Of a stretch of DNA of 64,000 nt, positions 1-8,594 are shown piece by piece (position 1 is the stretch's first letter; each line of letters opens with the position of its first letter). Below the pieces are notes generated by a model. The model was not told where the DNA came from. It did no database searches and saw only the letters and a program-made list of their open reading frames with translations. This DNA is from Chloroflexota bacterium (lineage in GTDB: Bacteria > Chloroflexota > Anaerolineae > B4-G1 > SLSP01). The stretch is from contig JAIOAX010000012.1 in the NCBI GenBank assembly GCA_019873645.1, forward strand, positions 1 through 64,000. The letters are read 5' to 3'. The position numbers and the translations under genes were made by a program.

Positions 1-211
1 GCGGATCGCCATCCCCAGGCTCGAAGCGGATCGCCATCCCCAGGCTCGGAGCGGATCGCCATCCCCAGGCTCGAAGCGGATCGCCATCCCCAGGCTCGAA
101 GCGGATCGCCATCCCCAGGCTCGAAGCGGATCGCCATCCCCAGGCTCGGAGCGGATCGCCATCCCCAGGCTCGAAGCGGATCGCCATCCCCAGGCTCGAA
201 GCGGATCGCCA
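1..211. repeat. 25-bp tandem array with a 100-bp higher-order unit
   Basis: Eight full copies of a 25-bp unit beginning GCGGATCGCCATCCCCAGGC, plus an 11-base partial copy, continue off the left edge. The last five bases alternate between TCGAA and TCGGA in the order A,G,A,A,A,G,A,A, so a four-copy (100-bp) block appears twice. There are no spacers, so this is not CRISPR. The unit contains no stop codon in any of the six frames, so it could extend a reading frame coming from the left. The array ends in a small inverted repeat (GCGGATC 201-207 / GATCCGC 212-218). Confidence 0.9.
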
Positions 212-228
212 GATCCGCGACAAGTCAC

Positions 229-272
229 AAAAAAAACCGGCCCTGGTCAAGCATCTTGTCACCAGGGCCGGT
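229..272 (-). terminator. Strong intrinsic terminator, minus strand
   Basis: A perfect 12-bp stem (236-247 / 261-272, ACCGGCCCTGGT and its complement) has a 13-base loop. On the minus strand it is followed directly by eight T residues (229-236). It would end a transcript started at the minus-strand promoter at 405-432. Confidence 0.8.
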
Positions 273-298
273 CTTTCAACAGCGCAAAATTCCCGGAC

Positions 299-382
299 CT
301 AGCGGTCCGGCTTCTTGGAACCTCCCATAAGGATCAGCGAAACGATGATGCAGTACATTTTCTGATATCCGATAAATGTCAT
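299..382 (-). CDS. Candidate 27-residue hydrophobic small peptide
   Basis: A tiny reading frame runs from ATG (380-382) to TAG (299-301). A GTG five codons upstream (395-397), almost at the predicted transcription start, would make it 32 residues and possibly leaderless. It has a short hydrophobic run (MYCIIVSLILMGG) and a basic tail (SKKPDR). The stop codon lies inside a 7-bp hairpin (293-299 / 304-310), and the strong terminator follows at 229-272. The consensus minus-strand promoter upstream makes the unit transcriptionally self-contained. I recognise no family. The alternative is that the transcript is a small RNA and the frame is fortuitous. No clear Shine-Dalgarno sequence is seen. Confidence 0.35.
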   Translation of the reverse strand: MTFIGYQKMYCIIVSLILMGGSKKPDR

Positions 383-404
383 ACCCGATTCAGTCACTTG
401 TCAC

Positions 405-432
405 ATTTTAACGCATTTGCGAGAATTGTCAA
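405..432 (-). promoter_or_regulatory. Sigma-70-like promoter, leftward
   Basis: On the minus strand TTGACA (427-432) and TAAAAT (405-410) are separated by 16 bases, close to a perfect housekeeping promoter. The expected start is near 398. It diverges from the rightward promoter at 453-481. Confidence 0.65.
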
Positions 433-452
433 CGGAAAACGAGGAAAAACTA

Positions 453-488
453 TTGACAGGCCCGGTTTTCGGTGTTATAATGTTATAA
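453..488 (+). promoter_or_regulatory. Consensus promoter with overlapping TTATAA repeat operator
   Basis: TTGACA (453-458) and TATAAT (476-481) are separated by exactly 17 bases, a perfect sigma-70 consensus. The -10 box lies inside TGTTATAATGTTATAA (473-488), which is both a direct repeat of TGTTATAA and two palindromic TTATAA boxes two bases apart. That is a good candidate autoregulatory site for the GntR protein encoded just downstream. Related sequence (TATAATGTTGGCGTTAT) occurs at 2001-2017 before the transporter operon. Confidence 0.65.
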
Positions 489-532
489 AGAAATACCAAA
501 GTGCCTTTTGCTCATACAAAGTCAGGCTCTTG

Positions 533-2005
533 ATGGTGGATCGCAACTCGCCCGTTCCCATCTATTATCAACTCAAGCTCCATTTCAAACAACAAATGGA
601 GGCCAACATCCTGCGGCCCGGCGACCGTCTGCCGACCGAGATGGAACTCTGCGAGCTGTACAACGTCAGCCGCGCTCCGGTGCGGCAGGCCCTCACCGAA
701 CTCGCCCGCGAAGGCTACCTCTATCGCCGTGCCGGTCAAGGGACATTTGTAGCGCGCGGCGTCGCCCAACGCCTGGAACAGCAAATTGATCTCCACGTCC
801 TGACCCATTACGACGTGTTTTGGCTCGGCTCGATGGAAAGCGCCGTCCACGCCTGGAACCTGCAACACCCCGACCGCGAAGTAAAACTCAAGGTAACCAT
901 GTGTTCCCGCGATGACTTCCACCGACAATTGCGCCGCGCTGTCGCGCAGGGTGAAGCGCCGGACATCGTCCCGATGGATTATGTATGGATCGCCGACTAT
1001 GCCCGCACCGGTTATATCGCCCCCCTGGACAAACTGGACAAACAATGGGCGCAGGAGCTGGCCGAGAACCTCGAAGCGCCGGTTGCCATCAACAACACTG
1101 TGGATGGTCACCTCTACGGCGTGCCGGTGCAGGCCGATGTGACGGGGTTGTGGTATCGCAAAGATTGGTTTGAGGCCGAAGGCCTGACTCCGCCGGAAAC
1201 TTGGGACGCTTGGTTACAAATTATTGACCACTTTACACTAACGAATGTACGCCAAAAATATAACAATCAATATGCTGTAGTTTTTCCGGTCGGTGTGGCC
1301 GCCGGAGAAGCGCTCATTAACTTGTTGATGGCGTTTTTCTGGAACGCCGGCGCCCACCTGCTGAGTGGCGCCGACGCGCTCAAACTGGATGACACGGCAA
1401 CCTACACAACACTGCACTTCTTGCGCCAGATTACCCTCCAACGACGCGCCTGCCTGCCTCCCGACATGGTCACCTTTCACTGGTGGGATATCACCGACCA
1501 ATTGTCAAAGGGAACAACGCCGATGATCCTGGGCGGCACCTACGAATGGCCGCGCATCCAGGATGAATCGCCTGATTGGACCGAGGAGGCCGATGTGATC
1601 GCCCATCTGGGGTTCATCCCGGCGCCGCGCCCCACCCTGGATGCCCCACAGGTCGCTTCGCTGGGTGGCACCAGTTGGGCCATTACCCATCAATCGCCGG
1701 AAGGGGAATTGTGCGCGGAAATTCTCAAACAGGTCTCCACGCCGGAGGCACTGACGGCCTACTGCGAAGAGCATCTGCAAATCGCACCCCATCGCGCCGT
1801 CAACGCCAGCCTGAACAACAACGGCCATCCCTGGCTTAAGCATATCATTCCCTTGCTGCAACTCGCGCGTCCGCGTCCATTCTTGCGGAATTACCTGCAA
1901 GCTTCGGTGTTTCTGCAGAACATGTTACAGAAAACCTTATGGGAAAATGCGCCAGTGGAAGAGACCGTACAAGGCACAGCTCAAGCGCTTTCTCTGCTCC
2001 TATAA
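533..2005 (+). CDS. GntR-family regulator fused to an ABC substrate-binding-like sensor domain
   Basis: Residues 1-75 form a GntR winged-helix domain (PIYYQLKLHFKQQM, then RLPTEMELCELYNVSRAPVR). Residues from about 85 to 490 resemble a family-1 extracellular solute-binding protein (WYRKDWFEAEGLTPPETWDAW; also the GGTYEWPRIQDE region). No signal peptide or lipobox is present, so the binding fold is cytoplasmic and presumably senses the imported ligand. The frame is open further upstream, but the perfect promoter at 453-481 lies inside that extension, so ATG 533 is chosen. It precedes the family-5 transporter genes on the same strand and is the likely regulator of that operon. The ligand is unknown; the neighbouring nagAB genes make an amino sugar or oligosaccharide plausible. 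Confidence 0.85.
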   Translation: MVDRNSPVPIYYQLKLHFKQQMEANILRPGDRLPTEMELCELYNVSRAPVRQALTELAREGYLYRRAGQGTFVARGVAQRLEQQIDLHVLTHYDVFWLGSMESAVHAWNLQHPDREVKLKVTMCSRDDFHRQLRRAVAQGEAPDIVPMDYVWIADYARTGYIAPLDKLDKQWAQELAENLEAPVAINNTVDGHLYGVPVQADVTGLWYRKDWFEAEGLTPPETWDAWLQIIDHFTLTNVRQKYNNQYAVVFPVGVAAGEALINLLMAFFWNAGAHLLSGADALKLDDTATYTTLHFLRQITLQRRACLPPDMVTFHWWDITDQLSKGTTPMILGGTYEWPRIQDESPDWTEEADVIAHLGFIPAPRPTLDAPQVASLGGTSWAITHQSPEGELCAEILKQVSTPEALTAYCEEHLQIAPHRAVNASLNNNGHPWLKHIIPLLQLARPRPFLRNYLQASVFLQNMLQKTLWENAPVEETVQGTAQALSLLL

Positions 2006-2046
2006 TGTTGGCGTTATGAGAGAAAGAGCAACCAGGAGTTGGATAG

Positions 2047-2106
2047 ATGAGCAACTTGCTATCACGAGAGTTTTTCAAACAGAAGGAGGTGCACTATCGT
2101 TTATAG
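2047..2106 (+). CDS. Candidate upstream leader ORF 1 (19 aa)
   Basis: ATG 2047 is preceded by AGGAG at a suitable spacing and followed by 19 codons (starting MSNLLSREFF) to TAG 2104-2106. It lies in the leader of the binding-protein operon. It may be a translated leader or chance. Confidence 0.25.
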   Translation: MSNLLSREFFKQKEVHYRL

Positions 2107-2116
2107 AGGATATCGG

Positions 2117-2179
2117 ATGAAACTTAGCTACAGTTCCCAACTTTTAATTTACCAAACTTTAGAAGGAGGTCTGTTATGA
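2117..2179 (+). CDS. Candidate upstream leader ORF 2 (20 aa), coupled to the binding-protein gene
   Basis: ATG 2117 is preceded by an AGAGGA-like site and opens 20 codons (starting MKLSYSSQLL). Its TGA overlaps the binding-protein ATG as ATGA (2176-2179). The Shine-Dalgarno sequence of the downstream gene lies within the last codons, a layout typical of translational coupling. Not recognised as a known leader peptide. Confidence 0.3.
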   Translation: MKLSYSSQLLIYQTLEGGLL

Positions 2180-4215
2180 AGAAGCGACTGTTCTTACTGT
2201 TGAGTTTTGTCGTCGTCCTGGCGATGGTCTTCACGGCATGCAAGCCCAAGCCCACCCCCACGCCAGCGCCGGCGACCCAGGCCCCGGCGGCCACGCCGGT
2301 CCCCAAGACCGAGGAACCGGCAAAGTCTAAATATAAGGAAGCCCCCATGTTGGCCGAGCTGGTCAAGGCCGGCAAGCTGCCCCCGGTAGATGAGCGTCTG
2401 CCGCTGGATGTGGTGGTTGTGCCGGTGGTTGACTCCATCGGCAAGTACGGCGGCACCTGGAACGACCTGACCTGGTGGGAAGGCGCCGGCAACATCAAGA
2501 TGGAGCTGTACGATCCGCCCATCCGCTGGAAGGCCGACCTCACCGGCTACGAGCCGGGGCTGCTGATCGAGATGCCCACCTGGACCGACGGCGGTAAAAC
2601 CATCACCTTCAAGTTCCGCCGCGGCATCAAGTGGTCCGATGGTGTGCCCTTCACCACCGCCGACCTGAAGTTCTGGTGGGAAGACCTCGCCAAGAACGAG
2701 GACTACAAGACGAACCAGGTACCCTGGTGGGCGCGCAACTCCGACGGCACCCCCATCACCATGGAATTCCCCGATGACTATACCTGGGTGCTGAAGTTCG
2801 ACAAGCCGCAATACATCATGCCCTACATCCTGGCCCAGGGCTTCTGGGAGTGGGAGCCGCTCATGAAGCCGGCGCACTTCCTCAAGAAGTACCATCCCAA
2901 CTACGAAGGCAAGAAGGGCGCCGAAGGCTACACTGAGCTGGATCAAATGGATCGCTGGTTTGAGACCCCCGGTTATCCCTGCTTGATGGCCTGGTGTCTC
3001 AAGGAATACAAGCCCGGCGAGTATCGCATCCTGGAGCGCAACCCCTACTACTGGAAGGTAGACCCCGAGGGCAACCAACTGCCGTACATTGACTACATCC
3101 GTGTCGAGCTGGTGGAAGACAGCGAAGTGCGCTTGCTGCAACTGGCGCAGGGACGCTATGACTGCAACTTCCGCTACAACGGCAGCCCGATGGACATCCC
3201 CTTCCTGCAAGAAAACGCACAAACAGGCGATTACCGCCTGGTGCCCGGCTGGATGAACGGCGCGGGCGCGTGGCCGGCGTTCATCGTGAACCAGGACTAC
3301 CACACGGAGATGGAATACGATCCGGCGAAGGAAAGCGAAGTGGATAAGGAAATCCGCCAACTGCTGCGCAACCACGACTTCCTCGTGGGTCTGTCCTACG
3401 CGATGGACCGCCAGCGCATCGTGGATGTCGCCTGGGGCGGCATCGGCGAGGCCAAGAACTTCACCATCAGCCCGCAGTCGCCGCACTTCGCCAGCCCCGA
3501 AGGGAAGAAGGTTTATGAGGAGTGGGCTAAAGCCTACGCCGAGTACAGCCCCGACAAGGCCAAGGCGGCCTTCGACAAGATCGGCTTCAAGGATGCCAAC
3601 GGCGATGGCTGGCGTGACCTGCCCAGCGGCAAGGACTTCACCCTGGTCATCCAACTGAACGACTGGAGCGACCCCAAAGTCAACACCAATGCCGTCGAGG
3701 TCTACAAGAAGAACCTCGAAGACATCGGCGTCAAAGTTCTGATTGACAACGCGATCGGGACGCCCGATGGCGGCACCAAGCGCGATAACGGTCTGTTTAT
3801 GATCGCCACCGCGCACGCTTCAGAGCTGGACCTGTGGACCTACCCCGACTGGGTCTTCCCGGTGCGTGGCGTCGGTGAAGGGACGCGCGCCTTCCCCATG
3901 CAGGGTCAATACTACAAGACCGGTGGGGAGAAGGGTTGGGCGCCTGAACCCGGCAGCCCGGCGGCCCTGCTGCAAGATATTTACCGCAAGGGTCTGCAGG
4001 AACCCAGCGAACAGAAGCGCAATGAGATCATCTGGGAAGCCGTGCGCGTCTACATTGACAAAGGCCCCTTCATCATCGGCGCAGCCGGCGACCAGCCGCA
4101 ACCGGTTGTCTGCAAGAACTACTTCAAGAATGTCTACGAGTACGGCGTGCTCGGCCCCTGGGCGCCCGGTACTCCTGGCAACACGCATCCCGAGCAGTTC
4201 TATATTGACAAATAG
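2176..4215 (+). CDS. ABC transporter substrate-binding lipoprotein, family 5 (oligopeptide/oligosaccharide type)
   Basis: A 679-residue lipoprotein. The signal peptide with lipobox (VFTAC, Cys at about residue 21) is followed by a Pro/Thr/Ala linker and then an SBP_bac_5-type domain (KFRRGIKWSDGVPFTTADLKF is the typical family motif). AGAAGGAGG immediately before ATG 2176 fixes the start. It captures ligand outside the cell for the permeases encoded next. Family-5 proteins bind peptides, but in Thermotogae and Chloroflexi they often bind oligosaccharides. The convergent nagAB pair points to a chitin- or peptidoglycan-derived ligand here, which is inference. At 679 residues it is longer than the usual 500-600. 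Confidence 0.9.
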   Translation: MKKRLFLLLSFVVVLAMVFTACKPKPTPTPAPATQAPAATPVPKTEEPAKSKYKEAPMLAELVKAGKLPPVDERLPLDVVVVPVVDSIGKYGGTWNDLTWWEGAGNIKMELYDPPIRWKADLTGYEPGLLIEMPTWTDGGKTITFKFRRGIKWSDGVPFTTADLKFWWEDLAKNEDYKTNQVPWWARNSDGTPITMEFPDDYTWVLKFDKPQYIMPYILAQGFWEWEPLMKPAHFLKKYHPNYEGKKGAEGYTELDQMDRWFETPGYPCLMAWCLKEYKPGEYRILERNPYYWKVDPEGNQLPYIDYIRVELVEDSEVRLLQLAQGRYDCNFRYNGSPMDIPFLQENAQTGDYRLVPGWMNGAGAWPAFIVNQDYHTEMEYDPAKESEVDKEIRQLLRNHDFLVGLSYAMDRQRIVDVAWGGIGEAKNFTISPQSPHFASPEGKKVYEEWAKAYAEYSPDKAKAAFDKIGFKDANGDGWRDLPSGKDFTLVIQLNDWSDPKVNTNAVEVYKKNLEDIGVKVLIDNAIGTPDGGTKRDNGLFMIATAHASELDLWTYPDWVFPVRGVGEGTRAFPMQGQYYKTGGEKGWAPEPGSPAALLQDIYRKGLQEPSEQKRNEIIWEAVRVYIDKGPFIIGAAGDQPQPVVCKNYFKNVYEYGVLGPWAPGTPGNTHPEQFYIDK

Positions 4216-4228
4216 GCCGGCAGTTTGT

Positions 4229-4267
4229 AGCGGGTGGGGAAGGGCTTCCCCACCCGCTGTGTTTTTT
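4229..4267 (+). terminator. Intergenic hairpin with T-run (attenuating terminator)
   Basis: AGCGGGTGGGGAAG (4229-4242) pairs with CTTCCCCACCCGCT (4245-4258) and is followed by GTGTTTTTT. It sits between the binding-protein gene and the first permease gene. Partial termination here would give more binding protein than permease, as is common in ABC operons. Confidence 0.7.
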
Positions 4268-4289
4268 CCAGGTGGGAGAGGAGGTAACA

Positions 4290-5276
4290 ATGCTATCGTA
4301 TATCGCGAGGCGTCTGCTCTATATGGTCGTTATGGTCATACTCGTCTCCTTCGTCAGCTTTCTCATCATCGAATTACCCCCGGGCGACTATCTGACGGTA
4401 AAATTGCAACAATTGCAAGCGCGCGGCGACCTCAGCGCTCAGCAACGGATCGCCGAGTACCGCGCACGTTACAAACTCGACAAACCGATCCTGGCGCGCT
4501 ACTGGTATTGGGTCACCAGTTTTGCCAAGGGGGATTTTGGCGAGTCGTTTGAGTTTGAAAGACCGGTCAAAGAAATTATCGGCCAACGCGCACTCATGTC
4601 GGCGGTGCTGGCTCTGGCCAGTATCACCATCGTCTGGTGTCTGGCGATTCCGATCGGGGTCTACTCGGCTACCCATCAGTACTCGCTTGGCGACCAGATC
4701 GTGACCACCATCAGTTTCCTGGGACTGGGCATGCCCGGGTTCCTGTTAGCCCTGTTGGTGCTATTCTTTACGATGATGGTGCTGAAAATCGAGGTCGGCG
4801 GCCTGTTCTCCCGCGAGTTCCAGGATGCGCCATGGAGCTGGGGGCGGGTTGTGGACTTGCTCAAGCACCTGTGGATTCCGGCGCTGATCAGCAGCGTGAC
4901 CGGCACGGCAGGCCTGGTACGGATCATGCGCGGCAATCTGCTGGAGACCCTGGGACAGCCCTTCGTCGAAGCGGCGCGCGCCCGCGGTTTGAAGCAGGGG
5001 CAGGTAACCTGGAAACATGCCGTGCGCGTGGCGATCAACCCCCTGGTCGTTATCCTGACCTCAGAGGCCTTGCCGAGCATTGTGGCCGGTGACGCGCTGG
5101 TCGCCACGGTGCTCAACTTACCGACGGTGGGGCCGCTCTTTGTGCGCGCGTTGACCTCGCAGGATATGTATCTCGCCGGGACGGTGCTGGTGTTTATCGT
5201 GTTGATGACTATGATCGGCACCCTCATCGGCGATCTGACCCTGGCAGCGCTGGATCCGCGCATCCGCTTGGAGTAA
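4290..5276 (+). CDS. ABC transporter permease, DppB/OppB type
   Basis: A 328-residue inner-membrane permease. The first transmembrane segment is at residues 10-30, followed by the extracytoplasmic loop and five further segments. The EAA loop that contacts the ATPases is FVEAARARGLKQGQV around residue 227. GAGGAGGT upstream of ATG 4290 makes this the likely start; the frame is open six codons further but with no better ribosome site. The gene is followed 13 bases later by the DppC-type permease and belongs to the five-gene transporter operon. Confidence 0.92.
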   Translation: MLSYIARRLLYMVVMVILVSFVSFLIIELPPGDYLTVKLQQLQARGDLSAQQRIAEYRARYKLDKPILARYWYWVTSFAKGDFGESFEFERPVKEIIGQRALMSAVLALASITIVWCLAIPIGVYSATHQYSLGDQIVTTISFLGLGMPGFLLALLVLFFTMMVLKIEVGGLFSREFQDAPWSWGRVVDLLKHLWIPALISSVTGTAGLVRIMRGNLLETLGQPFVEAARARGLKQGQVTWKHAVRVAINPLVVILTSEALPSIVAGDALVATVLNLPTVGPLFVRALTSQDMYLAGTVLVFIVLMTMIGTLIGDLTLAALDPRIRLE

Positions 5277-5289
5277 GGAGGAGGGCACC

Positions 5290-6447
5290 ATGGAAGAGCC
5301 GCAATTAACAAGCACCACTGAAACCGACATCCCGGCCAAGGGCAAACAAGAACAATTGAGCCAGGCTTATTGGAGTCTGGTCTGGTGGAAATTCAAGAAA
5401 AACAAGCTGGCGATTGTGGGCGCGATTATCATCCTGCTCTTCTATACGTCCTGTGGCTTGTTCGCGGAATTTGTCGCCCCCTATCGTTTGGATTACCAAT
5501 CGAATCATCTCGAAGCGCGCCCGCAGCCCATCGTCTTCAAAAATCCAGAGGGTAAATTCAGCCTGCGGCCCGCCGTCTACGGCCTGGATCAACAATTGGA
5601 TATGGTGGCACGTACCCGTACCTGGGTTGTCAACAAAGAAAAGATCTACCCGCTTTCCCTGTTCGTCAAAGGCCAACCCTACAAACTTCTCGGCTTGATC
5701 CCCACCAACATCCATCTCTTTGGTGTGAACACCGAGAAATATCCTGACGGCACGGTGTTCCTGTTCGGCACCGACCGCCTGGGACGCGACCTCTTCTCAC
5801 GCATTTTCTACGGTGGACGGTTATCGTTGTTCCTGGGGTTGTTGGGACAGTTCCTCACGTTAATCTTGGGAATGGTTTTGGGGGCGATTTCCGGCTACTA
5901 TGGCGGCACAACGGACATCCTCATCCAGCGTTTGGTCGAATTCGTCGGCGCCTTCCCGGATATTCCACTCTTCATGGCCCTAGCCGCCGCCATTCCGGTT
6001 GAATGGTCGCCCATCCTGGTTTACTTTATGTTGACGATCATCCTGGTCTTCATCCGCTGGGGTGGTCTGGCGCGGCAAGTGCGTGGGTTGATCCTCTCAT
6101 TGCGGGAACGCGAGTATGTGCTGGCAGCTAAGAGCGCCGGCGCCAGCGACTGGCGGATTATGTCTCGCCACCTGCTGCCCGGTACCCTGAGCCATGTCAT
6201 CGTCATCGCTACGTTGATGATCCCCGGCATGATCCTCTCCGAGACGGCCTTGAGCTGGCTAGGACTGGGATTGCGTCCGCCGCTGACCAGTTGGGGGGTG
6301 CTGCTCCAGGAAGTCAGCGCCGTGCGGGTCATTCGCTTTGCCCCCTGGATGTTGACGCCCGTGCCCTTCATCATCCTGGCCGTGCTGGCGTTCAACATGC
6401 TCGGAGACGGGCTGCGCGATGCGCTCGATCCTTATGGTGGGCGTTGA
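5290..6447 (+). CDS. ABC transporter permease, DppC/OppC type, with enlarged first periplasmic loop
   Basis: A 385-residue partner permease. A cytoplasmic N-terminal stretch is followed by transmembrane segment 1 (IVGAIIILLFYTSCGLFAEF). About 110 residues of extracytoplasmic sequence then precede the conserved FGTDRLGRDLFSRIFYG. The EAA loop is EYVLAAKSAGASDWRIMSRH. The large first loop is longer than in enteric DppC and is seen in the oligosaccharide-type family-5 systems of some thermophiles. The start has GGAGGAGG just upstream. It sits between the DppB-type and DppD-type genes with short spacers. Confidence 0.92.
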   Translation: MEEPQLTSTTETDIPAKGKQEQLSQAYWSLVWWKFKKNKLAIVGAIIILLFYTSCGLFAEFVAPYRLDYQSNHLEARPQPIVFKNPEGKFSLRPAVYGLDQQLDMVARTRTWVVNKEKIYPLSLFVKGQPYKLLGLIPTNIHLFGVNTEKYPDGTVFLFGTDRLGRDLFSRIFYGGRLSLFLGLLGQFLTLILGMVLGAISGYYGGTTDILIQRLVEFVGAFPDIPLFMALAAAIPVEWSPILVYFMLTIILVFIRWGGLARQVRGLILSLREREYVLAAKSAGASDWRIMSRHLLPGTLSHVIVIATLMIPGMILSETALSWLGLGLRPPLTSWGVLLQEVSAVRVIRFAPWMLTPVPFIILAVLAFNMLGDGLRDALDPYGGR

Positions 6448-6459
6448 AAGGAGGATGCG

Positions 6460-7533
6460 ATGGCCGAGCCTTTAGTCGAAATCAAAGATTTGCACGTCCA
6501 GTTTGAAGTGCGCGACGGGATCATCAAAGGCGTGGACGGCTTCACGTTGACCATCAACCGTGGGGAAACCCTGGGGGTGATCGGCGAAAGCGGCTGCGGG
6601 AAGTCCATCACCGCCAAAGCCGTGATGCAGATGGTGCCCAAGCCCGGCAAAATCACCGGCGGGGAAATCATCTACTACCGCCGCGATAAATATGCTCCCC
6701 AAAAGCCGCCGGCAGTGGTCAAAATCACCGACCTTGACCCGGACGGGGACACGATTCGCAACATCCGCGGCGGGGAATTTGCAATGATCTTCCAGGAGCC
6801 GATGAGTTCTCTGACGCCCGTCTACACCACCGGCACGCACATCGGGGAAGCGTTGTTCTTACACCGCCTGGTGCCCAAAACGATAGGCGACCAGATGACG
6901 CAAAACATCATGGCCTATCGCCCGGTTACTAAGCAAGAGGCGCGCGAGATCGCCATCGAAATGTTGCGCAAGGTGGGCATCCCCAAACCCCACGAGCGCG
7001 TGGATGCTTATCCGCACCAGCTTTCCGGCGGGCAACGGCAGCGGGTGATGATTGCCATCGCGCTTTCCTGCCAGCCGTTTATGCTGATCGCCGACGAACC
7101 GACGACGGCGTTGGATGTGTCCATCGAGGCGCAGATCCTCGATCTGATGCGCGAGTTGCAGGAATCTATGGAGATGTCCATCATGTTCATCACTCACAAC
7201 CTGGGCGTCGTCGCGGAAATGGCCAAGGAGATCGTGGTGATGTATATGGGCAAACAGGTCGAGAAGTCCAGCACCGTGCGGGTGTTCTACGAACCCAAAC
7301 ATCCCTACACCCGTGCCCTGCTGCAATCCATCCCCAAGGTGGGTAAGCGCACGAGCGAACGCCTGGCTTCCATCAAAGGAATGGTGCCCGATCCCTTCCA
7401 TCTGCCCAGCGGTTGCGTCTTCCATCCACGCTGCCCCTCGTTCATGCCGGGGAAGTGCGACCGCATGACACCCAATTGGATCGAGGCCGAACCCGATCAC
7501 TGGGTCCGCTGTCTGTTGTACGAGAATGTGTAG
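6460..7533 (+). CDS. ABC transporter ATP-binding protein, DppD/OppD type
   Basis: A 357-residue nucleotide-binding subunit. Walker A is GESGCGKS near residue 45, Q-loop [10 protein letters not shown], signature LSGGQRQRV, Walker [12 protein letters not shown], and H-loop FITHN. The C-terminal oligopeptide/dipeptide transporter domain with its cysteines ([17 protein letters not shown]) could hold an iron-sulfur cluster, as in other members of the family. An insertion of about 25 residues after Walker A (around [11 protein letters not shown]) enlarges the lobe. It pairs with the DppF-type ATPase encoded 13 bases downstream. Confidence 0.93.
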   Translation: MAEPLVEIKDLHVQFEVRDGIIKGVDGFTLTINRGETLGVIGESGCGKSITAKAVMQMVPKPGKITGGEIIYYRRDKYAPQKPPAVVKITDLDPDGDTIRNIRGGEFAMIFQEPMSSLTPVYTTGTHIGEALFLHRLVPKTIGDQMTQNIMAYRPVTKQEAREIAIEMLRKVGIPKPHERVDAYPHQLSGGQRQRVMIAIALSCQPFMLIADEPTTALDVSIEAQILDLMRELQESMEMSIMFITHNLGVVAEMAKEIVVMYMGKQVEKSSTVRVFYEPKHPYTRALLQSIPKVGKRTSERLASIKGMVPDPFHLPSGCVFHPRCPSFMPGKCDRMTPNWIEAEPDHWVRCLLYENV

Positions 7534-7546
7534 GAGGTAGAGAAAA

Positions 7547-8593
7547 ATGGCCGAAAGAATCGCAACCAGAGATGACAATATCATCCTGGATGTGAAAGGA
7601 ATGAAAAAATACTTTCCCATCCAGAAAGGTCTGCTCAGAAAGGTTGTCGGCTACGTCAAAGCCGTAGACGATGTGAGCCTCTACCTCCGTGAAGGCGAGA
7701 CGTTGGGCCTGGTCGGCGAGAGCGGTTGCGGCAAGACCACCGTCAGCCGCACCATCATCCGCCTCTATGAGCCGACGGCCGGCACGGCGCATTTCAAAAC
7801 CAGCCTCTTCTCCGCCGACGGACAGCCGCAGATGATCAACATCTTCGATCTGGACAAAGATCAGATGAAGCGCATCCGCCGCGAGGTGGCGATGATCTTC
7901 CAGGACCCCATTAACTCGCTCAACCCGCGCATGTCGGTCTTCGACATTGTTTCGGAGCCGATGATCATTCACGGGATGAAGGTCGGGCCGGAGATGGAGG
8001 AAACGGTGGTCACGCTGCTGGAGCGCGTGGGTCTGCGCAAGGAGCACATCCGCCGTTACCCGCACGAGTTCTCCGGCGGACAGCGGCAGCGCATCGGCAT
8101 CGCGCGCGCGCTGTCGATGAACCCCAAGATCATCTTTTGTGACGAGCCGGTCTCGGCGCTGGATGTCTCCATCCAGGCACAGACGTTGAACCTGCTGCAA
8201 GACTTGCAAGCGGACTTCAACCTGTCCTACGTCTTCGTTGCGCACGACCTGAGCGTGGTACAGCACATCTCGGACCGTGTCGCGGTGATGTACGTTGGCA
8301 AAATCGCCGAGACGGCACACTCCGACGTGCTGTACAACGAGCCGTTGCACCCCTACACCGAGGCATTGATGTCGGCCGTACCCAAGCCCGACCCCTTGTA
8401 CAAATCCGAGCGCATCATCATGCAGGGTGATGTGGCCGATCCCTCCAATCCACCGCCGGGCTGTTACTTCCATCCGCGCTGTCGCTACGCCGTGGATAAA
8501 TGCTCCAAAGAGACGCCGGAATTCCGCGAACTGAAGCCGGACCACTGGGTGGCCTGCCACCGCGCTGAAGAGCTGAAGCTGAAGGGGGTGTGA
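7547..8593 (+). CDS. ABC transporter ATP-binding protein, DppF/OppF type
   Basis: A 348-residue second ATPase of the transporter. Walker A is GESGCGKTTVSR near residue 58, signature FSGGQRQRIGIARAL, Walker B IIFCDEPVSALDVS, and H-loop FVAHD. The C-terminal Cys motif is GCYFHPRCRYAVDKC. AGGAGG lies directly upstream of ATG 7547. The gene ends one base before the start of the cyclic-nucleotide-binding protein gene, so the two are probably co-translated. Confidence 0.93.
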   Translation: MAERIATRDDNIILDVKGMKKYFPIQKGLLRKVVGYVKAVDDVSLYLREGETLGLVGESGCGKTTVSRTIIRLYEPTAGTAHFKTSLFSADGQPQMINIFDLDKDQMKRIRREVAMIFQDPINSLNPRMSVFDIVSEPMIIHGMKVGPEMEETVVTLLERVGLRKEHIRRYPHEFSGGQRQRIGIARALSMNPKIIFCDEPVSALDVSIQAQTLNLLQDLQADFNLSYVFVAHDLSVVQHISDRVAVMYVGKIAETAHSDVLYNEPLHPYTEALMSAVPKPDPLYKSERIIMQGDVADPSNPPPGCYFHPRCRYAVDKCSKETPEFRELKPDHWVACHRAEELKLKGV

Positions 8594-8594
8594 A

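Noticed and set aside
1..211. CRISPR array
   Set aside because: Copies are directly adjacent with no spacers of unique sequence.
398..532. 45-codon N-terminal extension of the GntR fusion protein
   Set aside because: The perfect promoter lies inside it, so it cannot be translated from that transcript.
2194..3816. Long antisense frame opposite the family-5 binding-protein gene
   Set aside because: It shares the region with a clear lipoprotein gene, has no ribosome site and its composition is that of a reverse-strand shadow in GC-rich DNA.
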